Shown here in pieces: positions 14,613-23,092 of a stretch of 39,943 nt of DNA (position 1 is its first letter; each line of letters starts with the position of its first letter). Location: contig JAEXMB010000086.1 of the NCBI GenBank assembly GCA_023444705.1, forward strand, positions 1 through 39,943. The letters are read 5' to 3'. The notes beneath the pieces were generated by a model. The model made no database searches and was not told the DNA's origin. It saw only the letters and a list, made by a program, of their open reading frames with translations. The position numbers and the translations under genes are program-made. This stretch comes from Pseudomonadota bacterium (GTDB lineage Bacteria > Pseudomonadota > Alphaproteobacteria > Micavibrionales > UBA2020).

Positions 14613-15470
14613 ATGACACGCTCGCCTTTTTCCGATGCCGATCTTGAAAGCTTCGACCCCCTGAGCGGGGTGGAATACGACAATCCCAACGATTTCGTCA
14701 TTCATACGCCTGCCGATTTCGAAGGCATGCGCAAGGCGGGCCGGTTTGCGGCGGAGGTACTGGATTACATCACCCCGCATGTCGCGCCGGGCAAAACCAC
14801 CGGCGAGATCGACGCGCTGATCGAAACCTATATCAACGACCACGGCGTGAAATCCGCGACCATCGGCTACAAGGGCTGGCAGCACGCCTCGTGCATTTCC
14901 GTCAACCATGTGGTGTGCCACGGCATCCCGAGCGACAAGGCGCTGGTCAACGGCGACATCCTCAACATCGACGTCACCGTCATCATCGACGGCTGGTACG
15001 GCGACACCAGCCGCATGTACTATGCGGGCGACAAAATTCCGGTCAAGGCGAAGAACCTTGTCGATACCACTTATGACGCGCTGTGGGCGGGCATTAATGC
15101 CGTCAAGCCGGGCGCGACGCTAGGCGACATCGGCTATGCGATCCAGCAGGTGGCCGAGGCAAAAAGATACGGCGTGGTGCGCGATTTCTGCGGTCACGGT
15201 CTTGGCCGCGTCTTTCACATGCCGCCCTCCATCATGCACTTTGGCCGCCCCGGGGCGGGACCGAAGCTGGTGCCGGGCATGTTCTTTACCATCGAGCCGA
15301 TGATCAACGCCGGCAGCTGGGAAACGAAAGTCCTTGCGGATGGCTGGACAGCGGTGACGCGCGACAAGTCGCTGTCGGCGCAGTTCGAACACTCGCTGGC
15401 TGTGACCGAAACGGGGTACGAGATTTTCACCCTCTCCCCCAAAGGCTATACCAAGCCGCCATATGTCTGA
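14613..15470 (+). CDS. map: Methionine aminopeptidase, type I
   Basis: Removes the N-terminal methionine from nascent proteins. All metal ligands are in place: Asp120 (NIDVT), Asp131 (YGDTSR), His195 (FCGHGLGRVFH), Glu228 (TIEPM) and Glu259 (QFEHS), with the substrate His103 in CHGIP. At 285 residues it carries an N-terminal extension of about 30 residues over the E. coli enzyme (264), as in some alphaproteobacterial forms. There is no clear ribosome site before 14613, so the exact start within the acidic extension is uncertain. The stop overlaps the radC start by one base (TGATG). Confidence 0.95.
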   Translation: MTRSPFSDADLESFDPLSGVEYDNPNDFVIHTPADFEGMRKAGRFAAEVLDYITPHVAPGKTTGEIDALIETYINDHGVKSATIGYKGWQHASCISVNHVVCHGIPSDKALVNGDILNIDVTVIIDGWYGDTSRMYYAGDKIPVKAKNLVDTTYDALWAGINAVKPGATLGDIGYAIQQVAEAKRYGVVRDFCGHGLGRVFHMPPSIMHFGRPGAGPKLVPGMFFTIEPMINAGSWETKVLADGWTAVTRDKSLSAQFEHSLAVTETGYEIFTLSPKGYTKPPYV

Positions 15471-16195
15471 TGTCTGACGCATCGCCCAAGCCCCCTGCGC
15501 CCAAAAAAGAAGTGCCGCACCACAGCGGCCACCGCGACCGCCTGCGCGCGCGCTTCGTCAAGTCGGGGGCGGGGGCGTGCGAGGATTACGAACTGCTCGA
15601 ATTGCTGCTGTTCGCCGCCATTCCGCGCCGCGACGTCAAGCCGCTGGCGAAAACGCTGCTCAAGCAGTTCGGCAGCATCGCGGCGGTGCTGGCAGCTGAT
15701 ATGCAGGACCTCGCCAAGGTCAAGGGCCTGAGCGACAACTCGGCGGCGCTGGTCAAGCTGGTGCATGCGCTGACGCAACGCGCGCTGATTGAAGACGTCG
15801 AACAAAAACCTATATTAAGTTCGTGGAAGAAACTGCTGGATTACTGTCACGTGGCGATGGCGCATGAAAAGCGCGAGCAATTCCGCGTGTTGTTCCTCAA
15901 CCGCAAGAACCAGTTGATCGCCGACGAGGTGCAGCAGGTCGGCACCGTCGATCATGCGCCCGTTTATCCGCGCGAGATCGTCAAGCGTGCGCTCGAACTC
16001 GGCGCGACGGCGTTGATTTTGGTGCATAACCATCCCTCGGGCGATCCGTCGCCGTCAGACAGCGACATCGCGATGACGGAGGAAATCATCCGTGCCGCGC
16101 GCACGCTCGACGTCGTGGTTCATGATCACCTCATCATCGCCAAAAGCGGCCATGCCAGCTTCAAGGCGCTTGGATTGCTTGATTTCGTGCGCTAG
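15470..16195 (+). CDS. radC: RadC family JAB/MPN metalloprotein
   Basis: A 241-residue RadC-family protein. The N-terminal helix-hairpin-helix-like region (DYELLELLLFAAIPRRDVKPLAK, then KVKGLSDNSAALVKL) is followed by the UPF0758/JAB domain. Its JAMM metal motif HNHPSGDPSPSDSD has His186, His188 and Asp199. The family is conserved and was once linked to DNA repair, but that assignment was withdrawn and the biochemical role is unresolved. The metal site suggests a hydrolase. The ATG overlaps the map stop, so translation is coupled. Start and length are typical. Confidence 0.94.
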   Translation: MSDASPKPPAPKKEVPHHSGHRDRLRARFVKSGAGACEDYELLELLLFAAIPRRDVKPLAKTLLKQFGSIAAVLAADMQDLAKVKGLSDNSAALVKLVHALTQRALIEDVEQKPILSSWKKLLDYCHVAMAHEKREQFRVLFLNRKNQLIADEVQQVGTVDHAPVYPREIVKRALELGATALILVHNHPSGDPSPSDSDIAMTEEIIRAARTLDVVVHDHLIIAKSGHASFKALGLLDFVR

Positions 16196-16208
16196 GGCGT
16201 GCGACAAT

Positions 16209-16238
16209 TCCTTTCCTGAATTTTCGTAACAGAAAGGA
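16209..16238 (+). promoter_or_regulatory. Hairpin able to mask the homospermidine synthase ribosome site
   Basis: TCCTTTC (16209-16215) is perfectly complementary to GAAAGGA (16232-16238), with a 16-base AU-rich loop between. The right arm takes in most of the strong ribosome site AAGGAGG (16234-16240), which lies 9 bases before the ATG at 16250. If it folds in the mRNA, it would limit ribosome access. This is visible in the sequence; function is inferred. Confidence 0.35.
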
Positions 16239-16249
16239 GGCTCTATCGA

Positions 16250-17698
16250 ATGACAATCGATAACGCCACGCAGCGTGGCCCGGCGCATGTCGCGCTGGAT
16301 GGAAATCTTGTAATTATTGGTTTTGGTGCTATTGGCCGCGGGCTTTTGCCCCTTGTTGACCGCCATATCGGGATCGATAAATCCCGCTTTTTCGTGATCG
16401 ATCCTGACGCCACGCATAGCCACATTCTCGACGAATATGGTGTTCAGTTTATTCAGGCTTCTGTTGATGCGGACAATTACCGCGAAATCCTTTCCCCTTT
16501 GCTGAACACACAGGGGCAGTCAATGTGCGTCAATGTCGCCATCGATGTGTCGTCGATCGACCTGATGCGTCTGTGCCGCGAAACGCAAAGTCTTTACGTC
16601 GATGCCTCGGTCGAGCCGTGGAAGGGGTATTACCTTGACCAGGACCTGACGCCGTCAGAGCGGTCCGTCTATGCCCTGCGCGAGACCATGCTGGCGGAAA
16701 AGCCCGTTGCCGCAGGCGGGGTGACTGCGGTGACGTGTTGCGGCGCCAATCCGGGGCTGGTGTCATGGCTGGCCAAGCAGGCCTTGCTCAATCTTGCGGG
16801 CGATCTCGGCCTTGCTTACGAAGAGCCGCACACGCGCGAGGACTGGGCGCGGCTGATGCAGCGCTGCGGCGTCAAAGGCGTGCATATCGCCGAGCGCGAC
16901 ACGCAGCTGGCGAATTTCCCCAAGCCGCTTGATGCCTTCGTCAACACATGGTCGGCGGACGGTTTTATCTGCGAAAGCCTGCAACCTGCCGAGCTTGGAT
17001 GGGGCACGCATGAAAACTGGCAGCCGCCCGATGCGCATGAACATGATTTCGGCTGTAAATCCGCTATTTACCTGATGCGGCCGGGCGGCAACACGCGCGT
17101 GCGCACGTGGTGTCCGACGCCGGGGCCGCAATTCGGCTTTCTGGTGCCGCATAACGAGGCGATTTCCATCGCCGATTACTTTACCGTGCGTGACGGGCGC
17201 GAGGTCATCTATCGCCCGACCTGCCATTACGCCTATCACCCGTGCAATCATGCGGTGCTGTCGCTCAACGAGCTGTTCGGGCGCGAAGGCGTGCCGCAAC
17301 CGACCTATATGCAGATCGAGGCGGAGGATATCGTCGAAGGCGGGGACGAGCTTGGTGTCTTGCTCTACGGTCACGCGAAGAACGCCTATTGGTTTGGATC
17401 GCACCTGACGATCGAGCAGACCGTGCGCATCGCACCGTTTCAAAACGCCACGTCGATGCAGGTATCAAGCGGTGTGCTGGCGGGAATGGTCTGGGCGATT
17501 GAAAACCCGCGTGCGGGTCTGGTCGAGCCGGAGGAAATGGATTTCCGCCGCTGCCTTGAGATACAGGCCCCTTATCTGGGGCGCATTTTCGGCGAATATA
17601 CCGACTGGACGCCGCTTGAAGGACGGCAAAGCTTCTTCCCCGAGGACATCGACGAAAGCGACCCGTGGCAGTTTCGTAACGTGCTGGTGCAGCCCTAG
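16250..17698 (+). CDS. hss: Homospermidine synthase
   Basis: Makes sym-homospermidine from putrescine (two putrescine, or putrescine plus spermidine) in an NAD-dependent aminobutyl transfer. It is a main polyamine route in many alphaproteobacteria. The 482-residue length matches bacterial HSS (about 477). The N-terminal Rossmann motif is NLVIIGFGAIGRGLLPL, followed by FFVIDPDATHSH, the active-site stretch YVDASVEPWKGYY, GVTAVTCCGANPGLVSWLAKQ, and RPTCHYAYHPCNHAVLSLNE toward the C-terminus. A strong AAGGAGG site sits 9 bases before the ATG. The stop codon interlocks with that of the MaoC-like gene on the other strand (CTAG, 17695-17698). Confidence 0.95.
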   Translation: MTIDNATQRGPAHVALDGNLVIIGFGAIGRGLLPLVDRHIGIDKSRFFVIDPDATHSHILDEYGVQFIQASVDADNYREILSPLLNTQGQSMCVNVAIDVSSIDLMRLCRETQSLYVDASVEPWKGYYLDQDLTPSERSVYALRETMLAEKPVAAGGVTAVTCCGANPGLVSWLAKQALLNLAGDLGLAYEEPHTREDWARLMQRCGVKGVHIAERDTQLANFPKPLDAFVNTWSADGFICESLQPAELGWGTHENWQPPDAHEHDFGCKSAIYLMRPGGNTRVRTWCPTPGPQFGFLVPHNEAISIADYFTVRDGREVIYRPTCHYAYHPCNHAVLSLNELFGREGVPQPTYMQIEAEDIVEGGDELGVLLYGHAKNAYWFGSHLTIEQTVRIAPFQNATSMQVSSGVLAGMVWAIENPRAGLVEPEEMDFRRCLEIQAPYLGRIFGEYTDWTPLEGRQSFFPEDIDESDPWQFRNVLVQP

Positions 17699-18159
17699 CC
17701 GTCTGCGCGGCGCGGGACGAAGATCAGCGCCTCCATCTTCATGACATCTTCGCCGTGCTGGTTGCACGTATCGGTCTTCAGGCGCATCAGCCCGCGTGCG
17801 GGATTGCTTGTGGTGCGCAGATGCAGAATTTCCGAATGCGTCGTCAAAGTATCGCCCGGGCGCACGGGGCGCGGCCAGTCGATGGTTTCGATGCGGCGCC
17901 CGATCATGCCGCCCTGCATCGGCGGGATGCTCCCCATCAACATGCGCATGGTCATCGCCGCCGTATGCCAGCCGCTGGCGACCAGCTCGCCAAAGGCGCT
18001 GTCCTTGGCGGCCTGCGCATCGAGGTGGAAGGGTTGCGGGTCGAATTGCGTTGCAAAGGCTATGATGTCATCCGCCGTGACGCTGAGCGGCCCGCCGCTG
18101 AAGGTCTGGCCCACATGGCAATCGTCCATGTACAAAAAAGAAGAGGGTGTATGTGTCAT
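17695..18159 (-). CDS. MaoC-like hotdog-fold protein (probable hydratase/dehydratase)
   Basis: A 154-residue single-hotdog protein of the MaoC dehydratase family. Members hydrate or dehydrate acyl-CoA or acyl-ACP thioesters. The catalytic region reads DIIAFATQFDPQPFHLD (Asp/His dyad of the hydratase-2 motif), followed by the glycine-rich GELVASGWHTAAM and the strand DWPRPVRPGDTLTTHSEIL. The start at 18159 is preferred; a TTG at 18186 would lengthen it by nine residues. The exact thioester substrate is unknown. Its stop interlocks with that of homospermidine synthase, with which it shares no obvious function. It is transcribed divergently from asmA. Confidence 0.9.
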   Translation of the reverse strand: MTHTPSSFLYMDDCHVGQTFSGGPLSVTADDIIAFATQFDPQPFHLDAQAAKDSAFGELVASGWHTAAMTMRMLMGSIPPMQGGMIGRRIETIDWPRPVRPGDTLTTHSEILHLRTTSNPARGLMRLKTDTCNQHGEDVMKMEALIFVPRRADG

Positions 18160-18279
18160 GCCACCAAATTGGGCCGCCTGCGGCAAAAAAACAAGAGGGG
18201 GCTACCTCTATGAAAAATAATACAACCCAAGGTAATTTACCCCGCGGGTGAACTGGTTTAAAGTTTCAATCGTTCTAAT

Positions 18280-18294
18280 GTCTTAAGACGTCTT
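18280..18294. promoter_or_regulatory. Overlapping palindromes upstream of asmA
   Basis: Two perfect 10-bp palindromes overlap by five bases: GTCTTAAGAC (18280-18289) and AAGACGTCTT (18285-18294), so the same 5-mer alternates in orientation three times. Thirty to fifty bases before lie two more short palindromes, GGTAATTTACC (18231-18241) and CCCGCGGG (18241-18248). The block sits in the 164-base divergent gap between the MaoC-like gene and asmA and could hold an operator. No regulator is identified. Confidence 0.3.
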
Positions 18295-18323
18295 TTCTGC
18301 ATAACCTGCGGGGGTTCCTTCTC

Positions 18324-20459
18324 ATGAAAAAGCTTTTGGCTGTTGTCGCGGTGCTGGTGGTTCTGATCGGCGGGGCTGTGTTCGCCTTGCCGCATCTGGT
18401 GCCGATGGAGCGCATCGAGAAAGAAGTCACCACCCGCTTTACCGCCGCAACCGGCCGCACGCTGAGCTATGGCTCGGTGCGTTTCAACGTCTGGCCGAAT
18501 GTGGGCCTGCGCCTGAAGGACGTCAAGGTCAGCAACCCCGACTGGGCCAAGGCCGACAACATGCTCACGCTGGGCGAGATGGATGTCAGCCTGTCCGCAC
18601 GCGCCTTGCTCGACAAGAAGGTCGACGTCAAGAAATTCATCCTCAAGCAGCCGGTCATCAATCTTGAAACCGCCGCCGACGGCCGCGTCAGCTGGGAAAT
18701 GAAACCCGCCAAAGAGGTGAAAGACGCCGTGGATGCCCCCGCAGGCACCGCCGCCAAGCAGGATGGTATGACCGCATCTGATTTCGACGTCACGCTGGGC
18801 GAAGTCAGCATCAGCGATGGCGAGGTGTCGTTCCTCGACGGCAAGACCGGCAAGATCGAAAAAGTCAGCGACGTCGACATCAGCCTCGTCATGCCCAATT
18901 TGCAGGCCGCACTGAACATCGACGGCAGCATGATCCTGCGCGACAAGAAGGTGAATATCGTTTTGTCGGTGGATAAACCGTTTGATCTGGTCAATGGCAA
19001 ATCCTCCCCCGGCAGCCTCAATGTGAAGGCCGACATGCTCAAGGCCGAGGTCGCGGGCACGCTCGCCACCACCGGCACCATGCTCAAGGGCCGCGTCAAT
19101 GCCGATGTATCCTCGCTGCCGGCACTGGTGGCGTGGCTGGGGCAGGGCGCGCAAAAACCTATGCCCGTCAACAGTCTGTCGGTTGCCAGCACGGCCGATA
19201 TTTCCGCGACCAGCGTTGCGCTCAGCGGTGCGACCATCAAGGTCGACGACATGCAGGGCAGCGGCGACCTGAGCGTAAAAACCGATGGCGCGCGACCACT
19301 GGTCAAGGCGCGCCTGACGCTTGACAAGGTTGACCTTGACCGCTTCATCGCCGGTGATGCCAGCAAGGCTGGTGCGGCGGCTGAAAAAGCCAAACCCGTC
19401 GGCGACAGCGCGGGCTGGGACAATACGCCCATCGATTTCAGTGGTCTTAAGGCCGTGGATGCCGATGTCGTCGTTGATGCCAAGGGCTTCAAGGTCAAGG
19501 GTGTCGATGTCGGTGCCAGCACGCTGACCGCCAAGCTCAATGCCGGCAAGCTTGATTTCAGCACCACCGAGGCAGCGCTGTTCGGCGGCACCGCCAAGGC
19601 GGCGATCGGCGTCAACGCATCGGGCGCAACCCCGTCGATCGCGGCCAAGGTCAACCTTGCCAACGTGCAGGCGAAACCCGTCCTGACGACCTTTGCGGGT
19701 TTTGACAAGCTCAGCGGCACGACCGAGGCGAACCTCGACATCACCGCCAGCGGCGCCAGCCAGCAGGCGATGATGAACACGCTGGGCGGCAACGGCAAAG
19801 TCGTGTTCCGTAACGGCGCGATCGAAGGGATCGACATCGTCAACCTTGCCAAAGCGATCCAGAGCAAGCTTGGCGAAATGGGTGTGGGCGGAGGCAAGAC
19901 CGACTTCGTTGAAATGGGCGGCACCTTCACGATCGCCAAAGGCATCGTCAGCAACAGCGACCTTGCCCTGCGCGGCCCGCTGGTACAGGCAACCGGCAAA
20001 GGCACGGTTGATCTGCCGCGCAAGAGCGTCAATTACCGTGTTGAACCCGTGCTGACGGCCTCGTCCGGCGTTGATGGCGCAGGCGGCATCCGTGTGCCTG
20101 TCGATATCGTCGGCCCGTTCAGCAACCTGAAAATCCGCCCCGATTACGCGGCGGTCATTCAGGACGCGCTGAAAGATCCCAAGAAGCTGAAAGAAAACCT
20201 CAAGCAGCTCGAAGACAACTTCGATCCGCTCAAGGATAACGTCAAGAACCTGCGCAAGGACATCAAGGAAGATCCGGCCAAGGCCATTGGCGGTTTGCTG
20301 GGTGGCGGTGTCGGCGGTTTGCTTGCACCTAAAAAGCAAGAGGCCCCGGCGGCGCAACCAGTACCTGCAGAAACGACTGTTGCCCCTGCGCAACCGGCTG
20401 ACCAGCCTGAACAAGCACCCGTAGACCCGAGCAATCCTGCCGAAGCACCCGCGCAATAA
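18324..20459 (+). CDS. AsmA family protein
   Basis: A 711-residue envelope protein of the AsmA family, whose large members are thought to bridge inner and outer membrane and move or organise phospholipids. An N-terminal signal anchor (residues 4-22, KLLAVVAVLVVLIGGAVFAL) is followed by the conserved AsmA start RIEKEVTTRFTAATGRTLSYGSVRFNVWPNVGLRLKDV. Next comes a long beta-rich repeat region with the C-terminal AsmA core around 470-590 (GNGKVVFRNGAIEGIDIVNLAKAI). After the DPKKLKENLKQLEDNFDPLKDNVK helix it ends in a Pro/Ala/Glu-rich tail. No C-terminal membrane helix is seen. The ribosome site is weak. yihY follows 11 bases later. Confidence 0.9.
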   Translation: MKKLLAVVAVLVVLIGGAVFALPHLVPMERIEKEVTTRFTAATGRTLSYGSVRFNVWPNVGLRLKDVKVSNPDWAKADNMLTLGEMDVSLSARALLDKKVDVKKFILKQPVINLETAADGRVSWEMKPAKEVKDAVDAPAGTAAKQDGMTASDFDVTLGEVSISDGEVSFLDGKTGKIEKVSDVDISLVMPNLQAALNIDGSMILRDKKVNIVLSVDKPFDLVNGKSSPGSLNVKADMLKAEVAGTLATTGTMLKGRVNADVSSLPALVAWLGQGAQKPMPVNSLSVASTADISATSVALSGATIKVDDMQGSGDLSVKTDGARPLVKARLTLDKVDLDRFIAGDASKAGAAAEKAKPVGDSAGWDNTPIDFSGLKAVDADVVVDAKGFKVKGVDVGASTLTAKLNAGKLDFSTTEAALFGGTAKAAIGVNASGATPSIAAKVNLANVQAKPVLTTFAGFDKLSGTTEANLDITASGASQQAMMNTLGGNGKVVFRNGAIEGIDIVNLAKAIQSKLGEMGVGGGKTDFVEMGGTFTIAKGIVSNSDLALRGPLVQATGKGTVDLPRKSVNYRVEPVLTASSGVDGAGGIRVPVDIVGPFSNLKIRPDYAAVIQDALKDPKKLKENLKQLEDNFDPLKDNVKNLRKDIKEDPAKAIGGLLGGGVGGLLAPKKQEAPAAQPVPAETTVAPAQPADQPEQAPVDPSNPAEAPAQ

Positions 20460-20470
20460 AGGACTGGTGA

Positions 20471-21790
20471 ATGAGCGTGATCCCCGACTGGATATGGCGT
20501 GACAGCGACGAGCAGGTCGATAACCTGACGACCGGAAAATTGCTGTTCCGCCGCGCGGTACGCATCCAGCTGGCGGTGTTGCGCGATATTGGCATGGGGC
20601 AACACGGGCTCTATGCGGCCAGTCTTGTCTATACGACGCTGCTGGCGCTGGCGCCGATGCTTGCATTGTGCTTTTCGATCATCAAAAGCTTTGGCGGGGC
20701 GGATACGCTTGAACCGTTCCTGCGCCACATTCTCTCTCCGCTGGGCAGTCAGGGCATGGCACTCGTGCCGCGCCTGACCGAGTTCGTCAATAACATCAAC
20801 GTCGGTGTTCTGGGTGCGGTTGGTCTGGCCTTTTTGATCTTCAGCGTGCTGTCGCTGATGCAAAAGGTCGAGGAAGCTTTCAACCACATCTGGCGCGTGG
20901 CGACGCCGCGCAGGCTTGGCACACGCATCCGCGATCACCTCAGCGTCTTATTGATCGGTCCGCTGTTCATCTTCCTGTCGATGGGCATGACCGCGACCTT
21001 GCGCTACGAAGATACCTTGGGCCGCTGGCTTGGTTTTAGCGGCCTTGATACGGTGGCGGCGCAACTCCTGTCTTTCGTGCCGTGGCTTTTGTTCGCTTTT
21101 GCCTTTACCGCGCTTTATGTTTTCATGCCCAACACGCGGGTGCGCATTATCCCTGCACTGGTGGCAGGGGGCCTGACGGCGCTGGGCTGGAAGGTGCTGG
21201 GGCTGGTCTTTAGCCTGTTCGTGGCGCAATCGGCGAATTATGCGGCGATCTATTCCGCCTTTGCCGCGCTGGTCTTGCTGATGCTGTGGCTTTATATGGC
21301 GTGGCTTTTGGTGTTGGCGGGGTCAAGCGTTGCCTATTATCTGCAATACCCCGACAATATGCGTCTTGGCGCGCCTGCGGGCCTGCGCCCGATCGGCGAG
21401 GACCGTGGCCTTGCGCTCTTGCTGACTGTTGAAATCTCGCGCCGCTTTTATGCGCAGCCGCAAGGCGCAACACAGCCGCGCGCCCTGGCGATGGCGTGGC
21501 ATATCCCAAGCACGCTGGCCGACAGCATCCTTGCGCGCCTGACGGCGGCAGGGATCATACTCAACACGCCACAGGGCTATGTGCCGGCGCGCCCCTTTGA
21601 CGAATTGCCGGTGGCCGAGTTGATCGAAGCCATAGAAACCTGTGGCGAGGCCGCACGCCGCACGCGTTGGCCCACTGCGCTTGGCGACGTGCTGGACCGC
21701 GCCAAGACTGCACAGGATGCCGCACTTGACGGCCTGACGGTCAAGCAACTTGGCCAGCAGATGGACGATAACATGAAGGTGAAGGCATGA
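20471..21790 (+). CDS. YihY/BrkB family membrane protein with winged-helix-like C-terminus
   Basis: A 439-residue protein. The first about 290 residues carry the six-helix YihY/BrkB fold, with GLYAASLVYTTLLALAPMLAL near the start, FLIFSVLSLMQKVEEAFNHIW in the middle, and the signature NYAAIYSAFAALVLLMLWLYMAW. The family was once misnamed ribonuclease BN; its role is unknown and transport is suspected. Residues about 305-400 (RGLALLLTVEISRRFYAQ, then HIPSTLADSILARLTAAGIIL) look like a winged helix of the Rrf2/MarR kind placed on the cytosolic side, a known but uncharacterised variant. Its stop overlaps the purB start (ATGA). Confidence 0.92.
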   Translation: MSVIPDWIWRDSDEQVDNLTTGKLLFRRAVRIQLAVLRDIGMGQHGLYAASLVYTTLLALAPMLALCFSIIKSFGGADTLEPFLRHILSPLGSQGMALVPRLTEFVNNINVGVLGAVGLAFLIFSVLSLMQKVEEAFNHIWRVATPRRLGTRIRDHLSVLLIGPLFIFLSMGMTATLRYEDTLGRWLGFSGLDTVAAQLLSFVPWLLFAFAFTALYVFMPNTRVRIIPALVAGGLTALGWKVLGLVFSLFVAQSANYAAIYSAFAALVLLMLWLYMAWLLVLAGSSVAYYLQYPDNMRLGAPAGLRPIGEDRGLALLLTVEISRRFYAQPQGATQPRALAMAWHIPSTLADSILARLTAAGIILNTPQGYVPARPFDELPVAELIEAIETCGEAARRTRWPTALGDVLDRAKTAQDAALDGLTVKQLGQQMDDNMKVKA

Positions 21791-23082
21791 TCCCGCGTTT
21801 TACGCGCCCTGAAATGGCGGCGATCTGGACGCTTGAAAACAAATTCCGCACCTGGCTCGACATCGAAATTGCCGTGTGCGAGGCGCAGGCCGAACTGGGG
21901 CAGATCCCCGCCAACATCCCTGCCAAAATCCGCGACACGGCATCGTTCAGCGTGGCGCGCATCGACGAGATCGAGCGCGAGGTGCGCCACGACGTCATCG
22001 CCTTTCTGACGAACGTCAACGAAAGTCTTGGCGATCTGGGGCGCTACGTGCATGTCGGCCTGACGTCGTCGGACATCATCGACACCGGTTTTGCCCTGCA
22101 ACTGGTGCAATCCGCCGACTTGCTGCTGGCCGACCTTGATGCCGTGCTTGCCGCCCTGCGCGCACAAGCCGACCGTCACCGCCAGACCATTTGCATCGGC
22201 CGCAGCCACGGCATCCATGCCGAGCCGACCACCTTCGGCATCAAGATGGCCGGGCATTACGCCGCCTTTGCACGCGCGAAAAAGCGCCTGCAGCAGGCGC
22301 GCGCGGAAATCGCCACCTGTGCGCTGTCGGGCGCCGTCGGCACCTTTGCCGCGACCGACCCGCATATCGAGCAAATCGTCGCCCAAAAACTGGGCCTGAG
22401 CGTGGAGCCCGTGTCGACGCAAGTCATCCCGCGCGACCGCCATGCCATGTTCTTTGCCGTGATCGGCGTCATCGGTGCCTCGATCGAAAACCTCGCCACC
22501 GAAACCCGCCACCTGCAACGCAGCGAGGTACGCGAGGTCGAGGAATTCTTCAATGCCGGGCAAAAAGGATCGTCGGCGATGCCGCACAAGCGCAATCCCG
22601 TATTGGGCGAAAACCTCACCGGCCTTGCGCGCCTGATGCGCATGGCGGTGACGCCTGCGCTTGAAAATGTGGCGCTGTGGCACGAGCGCGATATTTCCCA
22701 TTCTTCGGTCGAGCGCGTGATCGCGCCCGACAGCGTGATCGTCGCCGATTTCGCGCTGGCGCGTCTTGCAGGCCTGATTGACAAGCTGGTTGTCTACCCC
22801 GAGCGCATGCGCGCCAATGTCGAGGCACTCAACGGCCTGATTTTCTCCCAAGCTGTGCTGCTGGCCCTGACCAACAAGGGTATGAGCCGCGAAGATGCCT
22901 ATAAAATCGTGCAAAGCCACGCAATGGACCTGTGGGAGGGGCGCGGCGAGGGCGATTTCCGCCAGCGCCTTGCGCGCGATACCTCCGCCGGACTCAACGC
23001 TACCGAGCTTGACGGTATTTTCGACCTTGCACGTTATGCGCGCCACGCCGACCTGATCGTCGACAGGGCGCTGGCGGCATGA
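21787..23082 (+). CDS. purB: Adenylosuccinate lyase
   Basis: Acts twice in purine synthesis: it splits SAICAR to AICAR and adenylosuccinate to AMP, releasing fumarate. The 431-residue product is of the short B. subtilis/Thermotoga type. It starts MIPRFTRPEMAAIWT and has the catalytic loop signature GSSAMPHKRNPVLGENL. The active-site His motifs are TSSDIIDTGFALQL and RSHGIHAEPTTFG. The family's C-terminal domain is complete. Its ATG overlaps the stop of the yihY-like gene, so translation is coupled. recO begins 10 bases after its stop. Confidence 0.96.
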   Translation: MIPRFTRPEMAAIWTLENKFRTWLDIEIAVCEAQAELGQIPANIPAKIRDTASFSVARIDEIEREVRHDVIAFLTNVNESLGDLGRYVHVGLTSSDIIDTGFALQLVQSADLLLADLDAVLAALRAQADRHRQTICIGRSHGIHAEPTTFGIKMAGHYAAFARAKKRLQQARAEIATCALSGAVGTFAATDPHIEQIVAQKLGLSVEPVSTQVIPRDRHAMFFAVIGVIGASIENLATETRHLQRSEVREVEEFFNAGQKGSSAMPHKRNPVLGENLTGLARLMRMAVTPALENVALWHERDISHSSVERVIAPDSVIVADFALARLAGLIDKLVVYPERMRANVEALNGLIFSQAVLLALTNKGMSREDAYKIVQSHAMDLWEGRGEGDFRQRLARDTSAGLNATELDGIFDLARYARHADLIVDRALAA

Positions 23083-23092
23083 GTCAACGACA

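Noticed and set aside
18467..20032. 521-codon minus-strand frame opposite asmA in another register
   Set aside because: Two different antisense registers are open over asmA, as expected from codon bias; Ser/Thr/Leu-rich repeats mirror the sense codons.
18258..20666. 802-codon minus-strand frame opposite asmA
   Set aside because: Antisense of asmA, which has a signal anchor and family motifs; the antisense product has no coherent domain.
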